From Afipia massiliensis (GTDB lineage: Bacteria > Pseudomonadota > Alphaproteobacteria > Rhizobiales > Xanthobacteraceae): a DNA stretch of 64,000 bases. Below the pieces are notes generated by a model. The model was not told the DNA's origin. It searched no databases and saw only the letters and a list, made by a program, of their open reading frames with translations. The stretch spans positions 310,001 to 374,000 of the forward strand of contig NZ_JACHIJ010000004.1 in NCBI RefSeq assembly GCF_014203115.1, given 5' to 3'. Below, piece by piece: positions 9,347 through 18,613 of this stretch. The translations under genes were made by a program, and so were the position numbers. Position 1 is the first letter of the stretch. Every line of letters starts with the position of its first letter.

Positions 9347-10147
9347 TTAGCTTTCCTTTCCAAGCGCACTTTCGTGCCAGCGTCGTAGCACAAGATACGA
9401 GGCCAGCGAGAGGCCCAAATAGATGACAATTCCGGCAATCGAGAGCAACAACAGCGCCGCGAACATCCGGGGAATGTTGAGCCGGTAACCGGCCTCCGCA
9501 ATCCGGTAAGCCAGTCCGGAACCGGCCCCGGCCGAGCCCGCCGCGATTTCGGCGACCACCGCGCCGATCAGCGACAATCCTCCGGCAATCCGCAGACCGC
9601 CGAGAATATGCGGCAGCGCCGAAGGCAGTTTCAGGCGGCGCAGGGTTTGCGTCCGCGAAGCGCCATACAATTCGAACAGGCCAAGCAGGTTGCGATCGAC
9701 TGAATTCAGCCCCAGCGTGGTGTTGGACAGCACCGGAAAAAACGCGACGATCCAGGCGCAGGCCACGACCGCCGCATGCTGCGGCAGATAGATCAGCAGC
9801 AGCGGTGCGATCGCGATCACCGGCGTTACCTGAAGGATCACCGCATAAGGCAACAGGGCATATTCCAGCCATTTCGAGCGGCTGAACAACACCGCAAGCG
9901 CGATGCCGCCGACGGCTGCCGCGATGAAACCCTGAACCGTGGTCGAAAGCGTCGTCAGCAACGATCCAAACAGGATCGGCCAGTCCTGAACGAGGGTCGA
10001 GAACACCACACTCGGCGCAGGCAGCACATAAGCCGGAAGATTGTTGACGCGAACCACAATCTCCCAGACGGCGGCGCCGGCGGCGAGCGCCACCAGCGGC
10101 AGGACGAACTTCAGAAACCGGACCGGCGATGTGTCGCGTGCGGTCAT
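9347..10147 (-). CDS. ABC transporter permease, SsuC/TauC/NMT1 type
   Basis: The 266-residue membrane protein has about six helices and the EAA loop typical of BPD permeases (LYGASRTQTLRRLKLPSALPHILGGLRI, about residues 170-200). The family imports nitrate, sulfonates, taurine or pyrimidine precursors with an NMT1-type binding protein. Its ATG overlaps the stop of the ATPase gene by 4 bp, and a dehydrogenase gene follows without a gap. The substrate is not evident. Confidence 0.88.
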   Translation of the reverse strand: MTARDTSPVRFLKFVLPLVALAAGAAVWEIVVRVNNLPAYVLPAPSVVFSTLVQDWPILFGSLLTTLSTTVQGFIAAAVGGIALAVLFSRSKWLEYALLPYAVILQVTPVIAIAPLLLIYLPQHAAVVACAWIVAFFPVLSNTTLGLNSVDRNLLGLFELYGASRTQTLRRLKLPSALPHILGGLRIAGGLSLIGAVVAEIAAGSAGAGSGLAYRIAEAGYRLNIPRMFAALLLLSIAGIVIYLGLSLASYLVLRRWHESALGKES

Positions 10148-10959
10148 GCGGCGGCCCCGGCCGCGCTGGCCTTCGCAAGTGCTGCGGAGACATCACGACA
10201 ATGCGCTGCATATTCCGGCGACGTGCGAAAATCCTCAGCCCGCGGCTCGGACGCATCGATGCGAACGTCACGCGCGATGCGCCCCGGTCGCGGTGTCATG
10301 ATCAGCACGCGCTGCGACAGATACACCGACTCGAACACCGAGTGCGTGACGAACACAACGGTCTTGCGCAGCTTGCGCCACAGCGTCAGCAGATCGTTGT
10401 TCAGCTTGAAACGTGTGATTTCATCGAGCGCGGCAAACGGCTCGTCCAGCAACAGAATGTCCGGATCGGTCACCAGCGCCCGCGCCAGCGAGACCCGCAT
10501 CTTCATGCCGCCAGACAGTTCGCGCGGATAGACATCCGCAAACTCCAGGAGCCCGACCTGCGCAAGCGCCTGATTGACGCGCGCGCTGGATTCGCTGTGG
10601 GGCATATGTGTGAGATCGAGGGGAAGCTGGACGTTATCGCGCACCGTCGCCCACGGCATCAGGGTCGGCTCCTGAAACACAAACCCGATGTTGTGGCGCG
10701 AACGATCCTGCGGATCGCGTCCCGCAACACGTACGCGGCCGGCGGTCGCCTCATTGAGTCCCGCAATGATGCGCAAAGCGGTCGACTTGCCGCAGCCGGA
10801 CGGCCCGAGCAATGAGACAAACTCTCCGGTACGCACGGTCAGATCCAGCGGGCCGAGCGCGGCAACGCCGTTATCGTAAACCTTGGTGACATCACGTAGC
10901 GACACCGCCGCACCGCCCGGCAATCCGTCTCGCGCATCATCGGCTTCAAGAACAGTCAT
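10144..10959 (-). CDS. ABC transporter ATP-binding protein, SsuB/TauB type
   Basis: The 271-residue ATPase shows Walker A GPSGCGKST, signature LSGGMKMR, Walker B ILLLDEPF and the H-loop VTHSVFES. I chose ATG 10959 because the longer frame (to 11004) would run into the end of the binding-protein gene; the chosen start lies 19 bp after that stop. It energises the NMT1-type importer made with its neighbours on both sides. Confidence 0.9.
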   Translation of the reverse strand: MTVLEADDARDGLPGGAAVSLRDVTKVYDNGVAALGPLDLTVRTGEFVSLLGPSGCGKSTALRIIAGLNEATAGRVRVAGRDPQDRSRHNIGFVFQEPTLMPWATVRDNVQLPLDLTHMPHSESSARVNQALAQVGLLEFADVYPRELSGGMKMRVSLARALVTDPDILLLDEPFAALDEITRFKLNNDLLTLWRKLRKTVVFVTHSVFESVYLSQRVLIMTPRPGRIARDVRIDASEPRAEDFRTSPEYAAHCRDVSAALAKASAAGAAA

Positions 10960-10978
10960 GCCGGAGAATCCGCCATCG

Positions 10979-12007
10979 TCAGTTTTTCGGCCGCAGGTTG
11001 ACACCCACGGCCTTGTTGACGAACCGCAGGGTGTAAGCCTTGCGATAGTCGATGTCGCGCCGAGTCACTCCGGCGCGAACCATCTTGCCGAAGAACGCCA
11101 CCATACGCTCGTCGCTCATCGCGCCGATGCCATCGTTCAGTGTATCGCCGGAATCGACGATGCCATACTGCTTCATCTTATCGACGGAATAGGCGAGCAG
11201 ATCGTCGGTCATCTCCGGATTGGCCTTCTTGATGAGCGCGTTGCCAGATCGGTTATCGCCATAGAGATACGTGTACCAGCCGGTCACCGAGGCATCGACG
11301 AAGCGCTGCACCAGATCGGCTTTCTTTTCAGCATAGGCGGTGCGTGTTTCGATCAACGTCGAATAGGCGTTGAAGCCATAGTCCGCCAGCAGAATGACAG
11401 TCGGCTTGAACTTCGCCTGCTTCTCCACCGCGAACGGTTCGGACGTGACATAGCCCTGCATCGCGCTTTTCTTGTCGGCGAGGAACGGCTGCGCGTTGAA
11501 CGTATAAGGCTTTACGTTTTCGTCGCTGAACCCGTATTCGGATTTCAGCCACTGGAAATAGGTCGGCATGCCTTCCTTGGACACGAACAGCGTCAGCGGC
11601 TTGAGGTCTTCGAGCTTGGTGACCTTGGACTCTGGATGCGCGAGGAACACCTGCGGATCCTTCTGGAAGATCGCCGCGACGGCGACGACGGGCACGTTGT
11701 TCGCCACCGCGTCGAACGATTGCAGCGTGTTCGCGCTCATGAAGAAATCGAGCTTGCCCGCGATGAGCTGGATGCGGTTGTTGACGTTGGGGCCACCGGG
11801 AACGATCCTGACGTCGAGGCCGTAACGCGCGTAGGTGCCGTCCGCCACGGCCTGATAAAATCCGCCATGTTCGGCTTGCGCGACCCAGTTGGTACCGAAC
11901 GAAACCTTGTCCAGTTCGCCGGGGGTCTGCGCATGCGCCGGTACTCCGGTCACCGACCACAGAGCGATCCCGACAACGAACGCGCGCAGCAAGCGGCTGG
12001 GTGGCAT
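10979..12007 (-). CDS. ABC transporter substrate-binding protein, NMT1/THI5-like
   Basis: The 342-residue protein has a signal peptide (cleavage likely after GVPAHA) and the NMT1 family core, for example QAEHGGFYQAVADGTYARYGLDV and the GGPNVNNRIQLIAGKLDF segment. Such proteins bind small heterocycles, pyrimidine-like thiamine precursors or sulfonates in the periplasm. It is the first gene of a four-gene operon ending with a 2-hydroxyacid dehydrogenase. A creatininase-family gene starts divergently 97 bp away, which makes a cyclic amide or related nitrogen compound a reasonable but unproven substrate. Confidence 0.86.
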   Translation of the reverse strand: MPPSRLLRAFVVGIALWSVTGVPAHAQTPGELDKVSFGTNWVAQAEHGGFYQAVADGTYARYGLDVRIVPGGPNVNNRIQLIAGKLDFFMSANTLQSFDAVANNVPVVAVAAIFQKDPQVFLAHPESKVTKLEDLKPLTLFVSKEGMPTYFQWLKSEYGFSDENVKPYTFNAQPFLADKKSAMQGYVTSEPFAVEKQAKFKPTVILLADYGFNAYSTLIETRTAYAEKKADLVQRFVDASVTGWYTYLYGDNRSGNALIKKANPEMTDDLLAYSVDKMKQYGIVDSGDTLNDGIGAMSDERMVAFFGKMVRAGVTRRDIDYRKAYTLRFVNKAVGVNLRPKN

Positions 12008-12104
12008 GATTGGACTCCGTTGGGCGTTTTGCCCATGATGGGCATCGCAAAGCTACTCTGCTAATTGATTCAAAGAAACGCCTGTTCGAAGAAACCCGCG
12101 CACG

Positions 12105-12923
12105 ATGACCCCGAAACCGCCGCACGACTGGACTGCGTTGAGCCTGTCCGCCATCGATAAGGTCGAGGCCTCCCGCTGGATCGCCGTGCTGCCGCTGGCG
12201 GCGACCGAGCAGCACGGGCCGCATTTGCCGTTCGAGACCGACACGCTGATCGCGCAGGCCTATCTGGCGCGCGTCCGCGCCGCGCTGCCGGGCGATCTGC
12301 CAGTGACGTTTCTGCCCGTCGAGCCGGTCGGAATTTCGACCGAGCATACGGCCTACCCGGGTACACAGACGCTGCCGACCGACGTCGCGCTGAACAAGTG
12401 GATGACGCTCTGCGATGCCGTGGCGCAGGCAGGTATCCGCAAGCTCGTCATCGTCACCAGCCACGGCGGCAACAGCGCGGCAATGGCGCTGATCGCGCAG
12501 GATCTGCGCGCGAAACACGAGATGCTGGCGGTCACCACGAGTTGGAGCCGGTTCGGTGCGCCGGATGGCTTGTTTTCCGCAGATGAGCTTCGCTTCGGAA
12601 TTCACGGCGGCGCCGTCGAGACCTCGATCATGCTTGCGGCGTTTCCCGATCAGGTGAGAGAGAACCGGATTGCGAATTTCGAGTCTGCGGAAAAGCAGAT
12701 GGTCAAGGAATTCCGCTGGCTTTCGGCGGGCCGTCCTGCGCCGTTCGCGTGGGCGATGCAGGATCTCAATCCGCAGGGCGCGGTCGGCGATGCGACGATG
12801 GCGACTGCGGAGAAAGGCAATGCGCTGCTGGATTACGGCGCGCGGGCTTTCGTCGAGTTGCTGCAGGATGTCGACAAATTCGATCTGGCGAGATTGTCGA
12901 ACCGACCGCAGATTCCGAAATAG
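12105..12923 (+). CDS. Creatininase-family amidohydrolase
   Basis: The 272-residue protein carries the metal-site motifs of the family: LPLAATEQHGPHLPFETD (Glu, His, Asp ligands), STEHTAYPGTQTLP, VTSHGGNSAA and the C-terminal FGIHGGAVETSIML with the glutamate ligand. Members hydrolyse cyclic or N-formyl amides, for example creatinine or the FAPy intermediate of riboflavin metabolism, and the exact substrate varies. It is transcribed divergently from an NMT1-type importer, so import and ring opening may be linked. Confidence 0.87.
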   Translation: MTPKPPHDWTALSLSAIDKVEASRWIAVLPLAATEQHGPHLPFETDTLIAQAYLARVRAALPGDLPVTFLPVEPVGISTEHTAYPGTQTLPTDVALNKWMTLCDAVAQAGIRKLVIVTSHGGNSAAMALIAQDLRAKHEMLAVTTSWSRFGAPDGLFSADELRFGIHGGAVETSIMLAAFPDQVRENRIANFESAEKQMVKEFRWLSAGRPAPFAWAMQDLNPQGAVGDATMATAEKGNALLDYGARAFVELLQDVDKFDLARLSNRPQIPK

Positions 12924-13060
12924 CCAATTAAACCACTGAAATTACTATATTTTTATTGATTTCGATATTTCGAAAAGAATCTTCGAACCGAATCCAGACA
13001 GCTCACCACCAATTGGCATGCGGTCCACACGGCCCGCCCCAAACAAGGATGGAGAGTATC

Positions 13061-13333
13061 ATGTCGATCAAGACCAAGATTGCCGCCCTCGCTGTTGCTG
13101 CTCTGACCCTGACCGGTGGCATCGCCGCCACCACCCAGGAAGCTCACGCCGGCAAATTTCATCATCATCACCATGGCGTCGGCATCGGTGTTGGCCTCGC
13201 CGCAGGCGCACTATTCGCCGCCGCTGCCAGCAACACTTACGCCAACGACTATTACGGCTATCGCCGCTGCGGCTGGGTCCGCCAGTTCGACGCCTACGGC
13301 AACTACATCGGCCGCGTTCGCAGCTGCTACTGA
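13061..13333 (+). CDS. Small secreted His/Gly-rich protein
   Basis: The 90-residue product begins with a signal peptide (MSIKTKIAALAVAALTLTGG, cleavage likely after AHA). A run of five histidines and a glycine-zipper hydrophobic segment (GVGIGVGLAAGALF) follow. The C-terminal part is rich in Tyr and Arg with two cysteines (YRRCGWVRQFDAYGNYIGRVRSCY-type end). It resembles the many short exported proteins of Bradyrhizobium and BA14K-like families, whose function is unknown. GGAGAG precedes the ATG by a few bases, and a strong terminator follows, so it is a single-gene unit. Confidence 0.78.
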   Translation: MSIKTKIAALAVAALTLTGGIAATTQEAHAGKFHHHHHGVGIGVGLAAGALFAAAASNTYANDYYGYRRCGWVRQFDAYGNYIGRVRSCY

Positions 13334-13390
13334 TCGAAAAATCCGAGTTGAGTTCGGCGCGACGCCTCATCCACGCCGCGCCGACCCAAA

Positions 13391-13432
13391 GACCCGCCCG
13401 GTTGTCCCCCCGGGCGGGTCATTTGTTTTTTC
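13391..13432 (+). terminator. Rho-independent terminator after the small secreted protein
   Basis: A perfect 11-bp stem, GACCCGCCCGG (13391-13401) with CCGGGCGGGTC (13410-13420), has an 8-nt loop. The T-rich tract ATTTGTTTTTTC follows directly. The next 215 bases up to the porin gene hold no other feature that I can support. Confidence 0.9.
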
Positions 13433-13647
13433 TTGCACGATCCGACAGGCGCAACTAAGCCACGGGCGCTGTGTCGTCTGCTTGTCACGCGGCAATGTCA
13501 TGGCTCGCGCAGGCGGATTTCAGCCGCTCTAATCGGCTGCTCATAAGCAAAACAAGCGCTTGAGGGCCATTCGCAAATACAGCCAAATGCCAGGAAGCCT
13601 GGTTCTTTCTGGTACCCGAAGATGCGATCCCGCGCGCTGGCCGTTTC

Positions 13648-15657
13648 ATGACACAGACCATACGCCGCATAACCATTGTGAAAGTCGCAGTTGCCGGACT
13701 TGCGCTGGGAGCGCCGCCGCTTGATCTCGCGCGGGCTGCTGACGCCGTCGTCCCCGTCAAGGCACCACGCGTTGCGCCGGTTTTCGACTGGAGCGGTCTC
13801 TACATCGGCGGGCACGTCGGCTACGGCGGCGGCAGCTTTGGTCCCGGCACCAACCCGCTGCCGCAGCAGGGCATCTTTTTCCCGTCCACCATCACCGGCC
13901 TGATCGGCGGCTATCAGGCGGGCTACAATCTTCAGCTTCCAAGCAAGTGGGTGCTTGGGGTGGAGGCCGATATTTCGTTCACGAGCACGCTCGATCGGCC
14001 GAAGCTCGTACCTGCACCGTTCAACACGACGTTCGACCACTTCGGCACGGCGCGGGGCCGCATCGGCTACGCATTCGGAACAGTGCTGCCTTACGTGACC
14101 GGCGGCGCAGCCTGGGGGCGGACCCGTGTCGATCTGAACGACGCGACCGGCGACATCGTCGGCAACAAGTCGCGCATGCATCTCGGCTGGGTCGCGGGTG
14201 CGGGCGTCGAAGTCGCCGTGGGCGGCAACTGGACCGGCAAGGTCGAATACAATTACATCGATCTCGGCGCGCGGACGTATGGGCTGGGCGACGCGCCGCT
14301 GCCCGATGTCGCCGTTGACCCCACGATTCACACAGTCAAGGTCGGTCTTAACTATCGGCTATGGGACACGCCGCCCTGGATTGGCAACACCGCGATCAAG
14401 CCGCTGGCCCTTCCGGAATCGACCAACTGGAACGTCCACGGCCAGACCACACTGATCACGCAAGGCTATCCTTCCTTCCGCGCACCGTATCAGGGCCCGA
14501 ACAGCCTCCCCGGCATTGGTCGCACGCGGCAGACGTGGACCGTCGGCGCATTCCTGGGATGGCGGCTGTGGGACGGCGGCGAACTGTATTTCAATCCCGA
14601 ACTCGCCCAGGGATTCGGTATTGGCGGCACATTGGGGCTCGCGGGATTTTCCAACGGCGAAGCGCAAAAGGGCGGCGCGGAGTATCCCGAGTTTCGCGCC
14701 CAGCGCTATTTCTTCCGCCAGACCTTCGGCCTCGGCGGCGAGCAGGAAGACGTCGCCGATGCTGCCAATCAGTTGCCGGGCAAGCGCGACATCAACCGCG
14801 TCACCGTCACCGTCGGGCGTTTCGCCGTGGGCGATTATTTCGACGGCAACTCCTATGCGAAAGATCCGCGCGCCGATTTCATGAACTGGGCGATGTGGTC
14901 GTCCGCGGCCTATGATTTCCCGGCCGACCTGCCGGGCTTCACCCGCGGCGCAGTCGTCGAGCTCAACCGCAAGGACTGGGCGATCCGGGCCGGATTTTTT
15001 CAGGTGCCGTCGCAGCCCAACAGCGATGTGCTCACCTTCAAGACCGGCGGCGCGGTGGTCGAATTCGAGGAACGCCACACGATCCTGAACCAGCCCGGCA
15101 AACTGCGCGTGGGCGTGTTCGCCAACCGCGGCAACACCGCCAATTATCGCAACGCGCTCGGCATCAGCGCCGCAAATCCCGGGATCGATATCAATGACAT
15201 CGCGCCGGGAACGCGTCGCGAGCGGTCGAAATACGGCTTCTACGTCAACGCCGAACAGCAGATCGCCACCGACGTCGGCATCTTTGCGCGAGCGAGCTGG
15301 AACGACGGCCAGAACGAGATTCTGTCGTTCACCGACATCGACCGCAGCGTGTCCAGCGGCCTCTCGATCAAGGGCAGCTATTGGGGTCGGCCCGCCGATA
15401 CATTTGCACTGGGCGGAGCCATCAACGGCCTGTCCGGCGCGCATCGCGATTTCCTCGCGGCCGGCGGCAAGGGCCTCCTGATCGGCGACGGCCGGCTGAA
15501 CTACGGCACAGAACGGATTCTGGAGACCTACTACGCACTCGCGCTCAGCAAGGCCTTCACCTTCACCGCCGACTACCAGCTGATCACCAACCCGGCCTAC
15601 AACGCCGACCGGGGACCGGTCTCGATCTTCTCAGGCAGGCTGCACGGCGAGTTCTGA
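13648..15657 (+). CDS. Double-barrel outer-membrane protein: Omp25-like barrel fused to OprB-type carbohydrate porin
   Basis: The 669-residue product has a signal peptide ending near ARA. A first domain of about 220 residues is typical of Omp25/RopB-like small barrels (DWSGLYIGGHVGYGGG opening, GWVAGAGVEVAVGGNWTGKVEYNYIDLG, and VKVGLNYRLW as last strand). From about residue 255 a second domain matches the OprB carbohydrate porin family (WNVHGQTTLITQGYPSFRAPY opening, NRVTVTVGRF, ETYYALALSKAFTFTADYQ) and ends in ...RLHGEF with the C-terminal phenylalanine needed for barrel assembly. It would allow diffusion of sugars or similar solutes. The double-barrel arrangement is seen in related genomes as annotated porins; the function of the N-terminal barrel is open. 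Confidence 0.82.
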   Translation: MTQTIRRITIVKVAVAGLALGAPPLDLARAADAVVPVKAPRVAPVFDWSGLYIGGHVGYGGGSFGPGTNPLPQQGIFFPSTITGLIGGYQAGYNLQLPSKWVLGVEADISFTSTLDRPKLVPAPFNTTFDHFGTARGRIGYAFGTVLPYVTGGAAWGRTRVDLNDATGDIVGNKSRMHLGWVAGAGVEVAVGGNWTGKVEYNYIDLGARTYGLGDAPLPDVAVDPTIHTVKVGLNYRLWDTPPWIGNTAIKPLALPESTNWNVHGQTTLITQGYPSFRAPYQGPNSLPGIGRTRQTWTVGAFLGWRLWDGGELYFNPELAQGFGIGGTLGLAGFSNGEAQKGGAEYPEFRAQRYFFRQTFGLGGEQEDVADAANQLPGKRDINRVTVTVGRFAVGDYFDGNSYAKDPRADFMNWAMWSSAAYDFPADLPGFTRGAVVELNRKDWAIRAGFFQVPSQPNSDVLTFKTGGAVVEFEERHTILNQPGKLRVGVFANRGNTANYRNALGISAANPGIDINDIAPGTRRERSKYGFYVNAEQQIATDVGIFARASWNDGQNEILSFTDIDRSVSSGLSIKGSYWGRPADTFALGGAINGLSGAHRDFLAAGGKGLLIGDGRLNYGTERILETYYALALSKAFTFTADYQLITNPAYNADRGPVSIFSGRLHGEF

Positions 15658-15659
15658 GA

Positions 15660-17336
15660 TCATCCGCGCGCCGCGACCGGCGTGACAACTGCCGCGGGAG
15701 GCGCCGCAGCGGCAACCGGCGCAAAGGACTCTGCCTGCGCGAATGCCCAGGCATGGAAACGCGGGTTCTCGACGTGGCCTTCCAGCAGTTCGCCGGGACG
15801 AATCTGCGGATAAAGCCGCGCGAACGACAACACCTCCGTTCCCGAGAGGCGATGTGAGAAGTGGATCGGCCGGATTTCCTGCGGATGGCTGAGGCCGGAT
15901 GCCGCGATCAATTCCGCCAGAGCATGCAGGGTCGCGCGATGATAATTGTAAACGCGCATGGTCTTGTCCGGCACCACCAATGCACGGTTACGTGACGGAT
16001 CCTGCGTCGTTACGCCGGTCGGGCAGCGATCTGTGTGACAACTCAGCGATTGAATGCAACCCAAAGCGAACATGAAGCCCCGCGCCGAATTGCACCAGTC
16101 CGCGCCGAGCGCCATGGCGCGCGCCACGTCGAAACCCGTCGCGATCTTGCCGGCTGCGCCGATTCGGATGCGATCTCGCGCGTTAATCCCGATCAAGGCA
16201 TTGTGCACGAAGCTAACGCCCTCGCGCATCGGCATTCCAAGGTGGTCCATGAACTCTGCCGGGGCTGCGCCGGTGCCGCCTTCATTGCCGTCGACCACGA
16301 TGAAGTCAGGATAGATTCCGGTCTTGACCATCGCCTTGCAGATCGCAAGGAACTCCCAGCGATGGCCGATACAGAGCTTGAAGCCCACCGGCTTGCCGCC
16401 CGAGAGCCGGCGCATCTCGGCGATGAACTGCATCATCTCGATCGGCGTCGAAAACGCGCGGTGATAGGCCGGCGAAATGCAATCCTCGCCCACCGCGACG
16501 CCGCGAATGCGTGAAATCTCCTCGGACACCTTCGCGGCCGGCAGCACGCCACCGTGGCCCGGCTTCGCGCCCTGGCTGACTTTCAGTTCAATCATCTTGA
16601 TCTGATCGTCGCTCGCAACCTTCGCGAAAAGTTCAGGATTAAAGGTTCCGTCGGGATTGCGGCAGCCAAAATATCCCGATCCGATTTCCCAGATCAGGTC
16701 GCCGCCGTTTTCGCGATGATAGGGACTGACACCGCCTTCACCGGTGTCATGGGCGAAGTTTCCTTTTTTTGCACCGGCATTGAGCGCACGCACGGCGTTG
16801 GGGCTGAGCGCGCCGAAGCTCATGGCGGAAATGTTGAACACCGAGGCCGAGTACGGCTTGGTGCAATCCGGCCCGCCGATCATGACGCGAAAAGGTGCGT
16901 CGGCCAGCGGCTTCGGCGAGACCGAATGGTTCATCCATTCGTAGCCTTGCGCATAGACATCTTCCTGGGTGCCGAACGGGCGCTTGTCGAGCACCATCTT
17001 CGCACGCTGGTAGACCACTGCGCGCGTATCGCGGCTGAACGGCTTGCCGTCCTTCTCGCTCTCGAAGAAGTATTGCCGCATCTCGGGCCGGATTTCCTCC
17101 AGCAGAAAGCGGATATGCGCGGAGATCGGATAGTTGCGCAGAACGGCGTGGCTCTTCTGGAGCATGTCGTGAATGCCAAGCACCGACAGCGAGCCGAAAA
17201 TCGTGATCGGAATTGCAAACAGAAAGATGTGTTTGAAATCGTAGTAGACCGCGGCGCAGACCAGAAGCGCGGTGATACAAATGCAAAGCGTCAGGATGAT
17301 GAAACGAGGCGATAACAGCAGCGTCAAATTTTGCAT
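15660..17336 (-). CDS. FMN-binding glutamate-synthase-family protein with N-terminal membrane anchor
   Basis: The 558-residue protein starts with two hydrophobic helices (LSPRFIILTLCICITALLVCAAV and IFLFAIPITIFGSLSVLGI). The FMN/Fe-S-type central and synthase domain of GltB follows, with MSFGALSPNAVRALNAGA, GEGGVSPYHRENGGDLIWEIGSGYFG, QGAKPGHGGVLP and DGNEGGTGAAP. A cysteine cluster near CIQSLSCHTDRCPTG matches the 3Fe-4S site. There is no glutaminase domain. Stand-alone proteins of this type lack a settled substrate; a ferredoxin-type or membrane-coupled amino acid oxidation is possible. GAGG precedes the chosen ATG at 17336; a longer frame to 17423 lacks support. Confidence 0.84.
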   Translation of the reverse strand: MQNLTLLLSPRFIILTLCICITALLVCAAVYYDFKHIFLFAIPITIFGSLSVLGIHDMLQKSHAVLRNYPISAHIRFLLEEIRPEMRQYFFESEKDGKPFSRDTRAVVYQRAKMVLDKRPFGTQEDVYAQGYEWMNHSVSPKPLADAPFRVMIGGPDCTKPYSASVFNISAMSFGALSPNAVRALNAGAKKGNFAHDTGEGGVSPYHRENGGDLIWEIGSGYFGCRNPDGTFNPELFAKVASDDQIKMIELKVSQGAKPGHGGVLPAAKVSEEISRIRGVAVGEDCISPAYHRAFSTPIEMMQFIAEMRRLSGGKPVGFKLCIGHRWEFLAICKAMVKTGIYPDFIVVDGNEGGTGAAPAEFMDHLGMPMREGVSFVHNALIGINARDRIRIGAAGKIATGFDVARAMALGADWCNSARGFMFALGCIQSLSCHTDRCPTGVTTQDPSRNRALVVPDKTMRVYNYHRATLHALAELIAASGLSHPQEIRPIHFSHRLSGTEVLSFARLYPQIRPGELLEGHVENPRFHAWAFAQAESFAPVAAAAPPAAVVTPVAARG

Positions 17337-17586
17337 AAAAACCTCGCTGACGAGACTGGCAAAGTGCTCCGACACCCGCCGCATGTTGGCGCGTTTCCCG
17401 GCCCGGGTCGATAGCACCATCATCTACGATAGATGTGACTATACACCAATCCACGGGCCATCGACATCAACGTGGCGTGGATGCGCGGAGGGACTGACGT
17501 GATCCCGTCATATCACGCGCATAGAACTGACGCCCACTGCTTGCTGCAGAGCAATATTTCAGCCCCGCCGATGGCACCATGCGCGG

Positions 17587-18459
17587 TCAGTGCTGATGGG
17601 GACGCATCTCGCCGGGGACGCCGCTCTTCTCAAGGCCGCCGTCGGCGATCCATGTCTCGGTGTTCTTGATGGCCCGCGCGATGTGGTCGTCCGTGCGGGT
17701 AAAGTCATAGGGCGAGCCGACCAGCGGACACAGCGGCGGCACCACGCAGTATTCAATGCTGGACTCTAGATATTCCAGTTCGGTGGTCATCTGCCGCGAA
17801 ATCAACAGCGTCAGGGCATGAAGTGCCGTTGCGACAGCCCCCACCGGCGGGTCCTGCCCCGCGCAGGCGAACCCGGTCGGCATGATGATGAGCCGCTGCG
17901 CGCCCTTCTGGATCGCGACGCGGATCGGTGTGTTGCTGGAAATCGCCCCGTCGGCCAGAAATCGATCCTTGTATTTGACCGGCGCGAAAGCTCCCGGAAT
18001 CGCCGTGCTGGCCACGATGGCTTCGGCTGCGGATCCTTCGGAAAGCACCACGGTTTCGCCGGATACGATATCGGTTGTCACGATATGAACCGGAACAACA
18101 GCTTCTTCCAGTTTCTTGTACGGAAGATGATCCTCGATCAACCTGCGAACGCCGTCGTGCGAGATCAGAAAATCCCGCCGCCACAAGAACGAGGCAAACG
18201 AATACAGCGACACCGGAAACACATCGTGCCGTGTCAGCTCGCGCCAGATGTCCGCCAGTTTCTTGACGCCGTCCAGCGTCGGTGAGCCGGCATAGTAGGC
18301 GCCGTTCATCGCCCCTACGCTCGATCCGACCACAAGGTCGGCCGTGACGCCATGGGCCGCAAGAGCCTGCATCATTCCGACTTGAATCGCACCAAAACTT
18401 CCGCCGCCTGCGAAAACGAACGCTGTCTTTGTTCCGGTATGACCGTCTTTACCGTGCAT
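17587..18459 (-). CDS. Patatin-like phospholipase
   Basis: The 290-residue protein has the catalytic elements of patatins: the oxyanion GGGSFG near residue 18, the nucleophile elbow VVGSSVGAMNG near 43, and the Asp of the dyad in FLADGAISSNTP. The family hydrolyses acyl esters of phospholipids. No signal peptide or membrane helix is visible, so it is probably cytoplasmic or peripheral. It stands alone, 154 bp from the IclR gene of the next cluster. Confidence 0.88.
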   Translation of the reverse strand: MHGKDGHTGTKTAFVFAGGGSFGAIQVGMMQALAAHGVTADLVVGSSVGAMNGAYYAGSPTLDGVKKLADIWRELTRHDVFPVSLYSFASFLWRRDFLISHDGVRRLIEDHLPYKKLEEAVVPVHIVTTDIVSGETVVLSEGSAAEAIVASTAIPGAFAPVKYKDRFLADGAISSNTPIRVAIQKGAQRLIIMPTGFACAGQDPPVGAVATALHALTLLISRQMTTELEYLESSIEYCVVPPLCPLVGSPYDFTRTDDHIARAIKNTETWIADGGLEKSGVPGEMRPHQH

Positions 18460-18613
18460 CGAGCCTACAAAGCTTTCGATTCACTTCACGTCGCAATCCG
18501 CGGGCGACATCCGTGCGGGTGCGCTGGACTTATACCAACGCGCCGACGAGACAGGCAATCAAGATTGCTTGTCCTCGTTGACGGACAAAGATGTCTGGCG
18601 TCCAGGCGTCGGC

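Noticed and set aside
13150-13180. His-tag-like run as a cloning artefact
   Set aside because: The histidine run lies inside a natural exported protein with its own ribosome site, signal peptide and terminator, in line with flanking chromosomal sequence.
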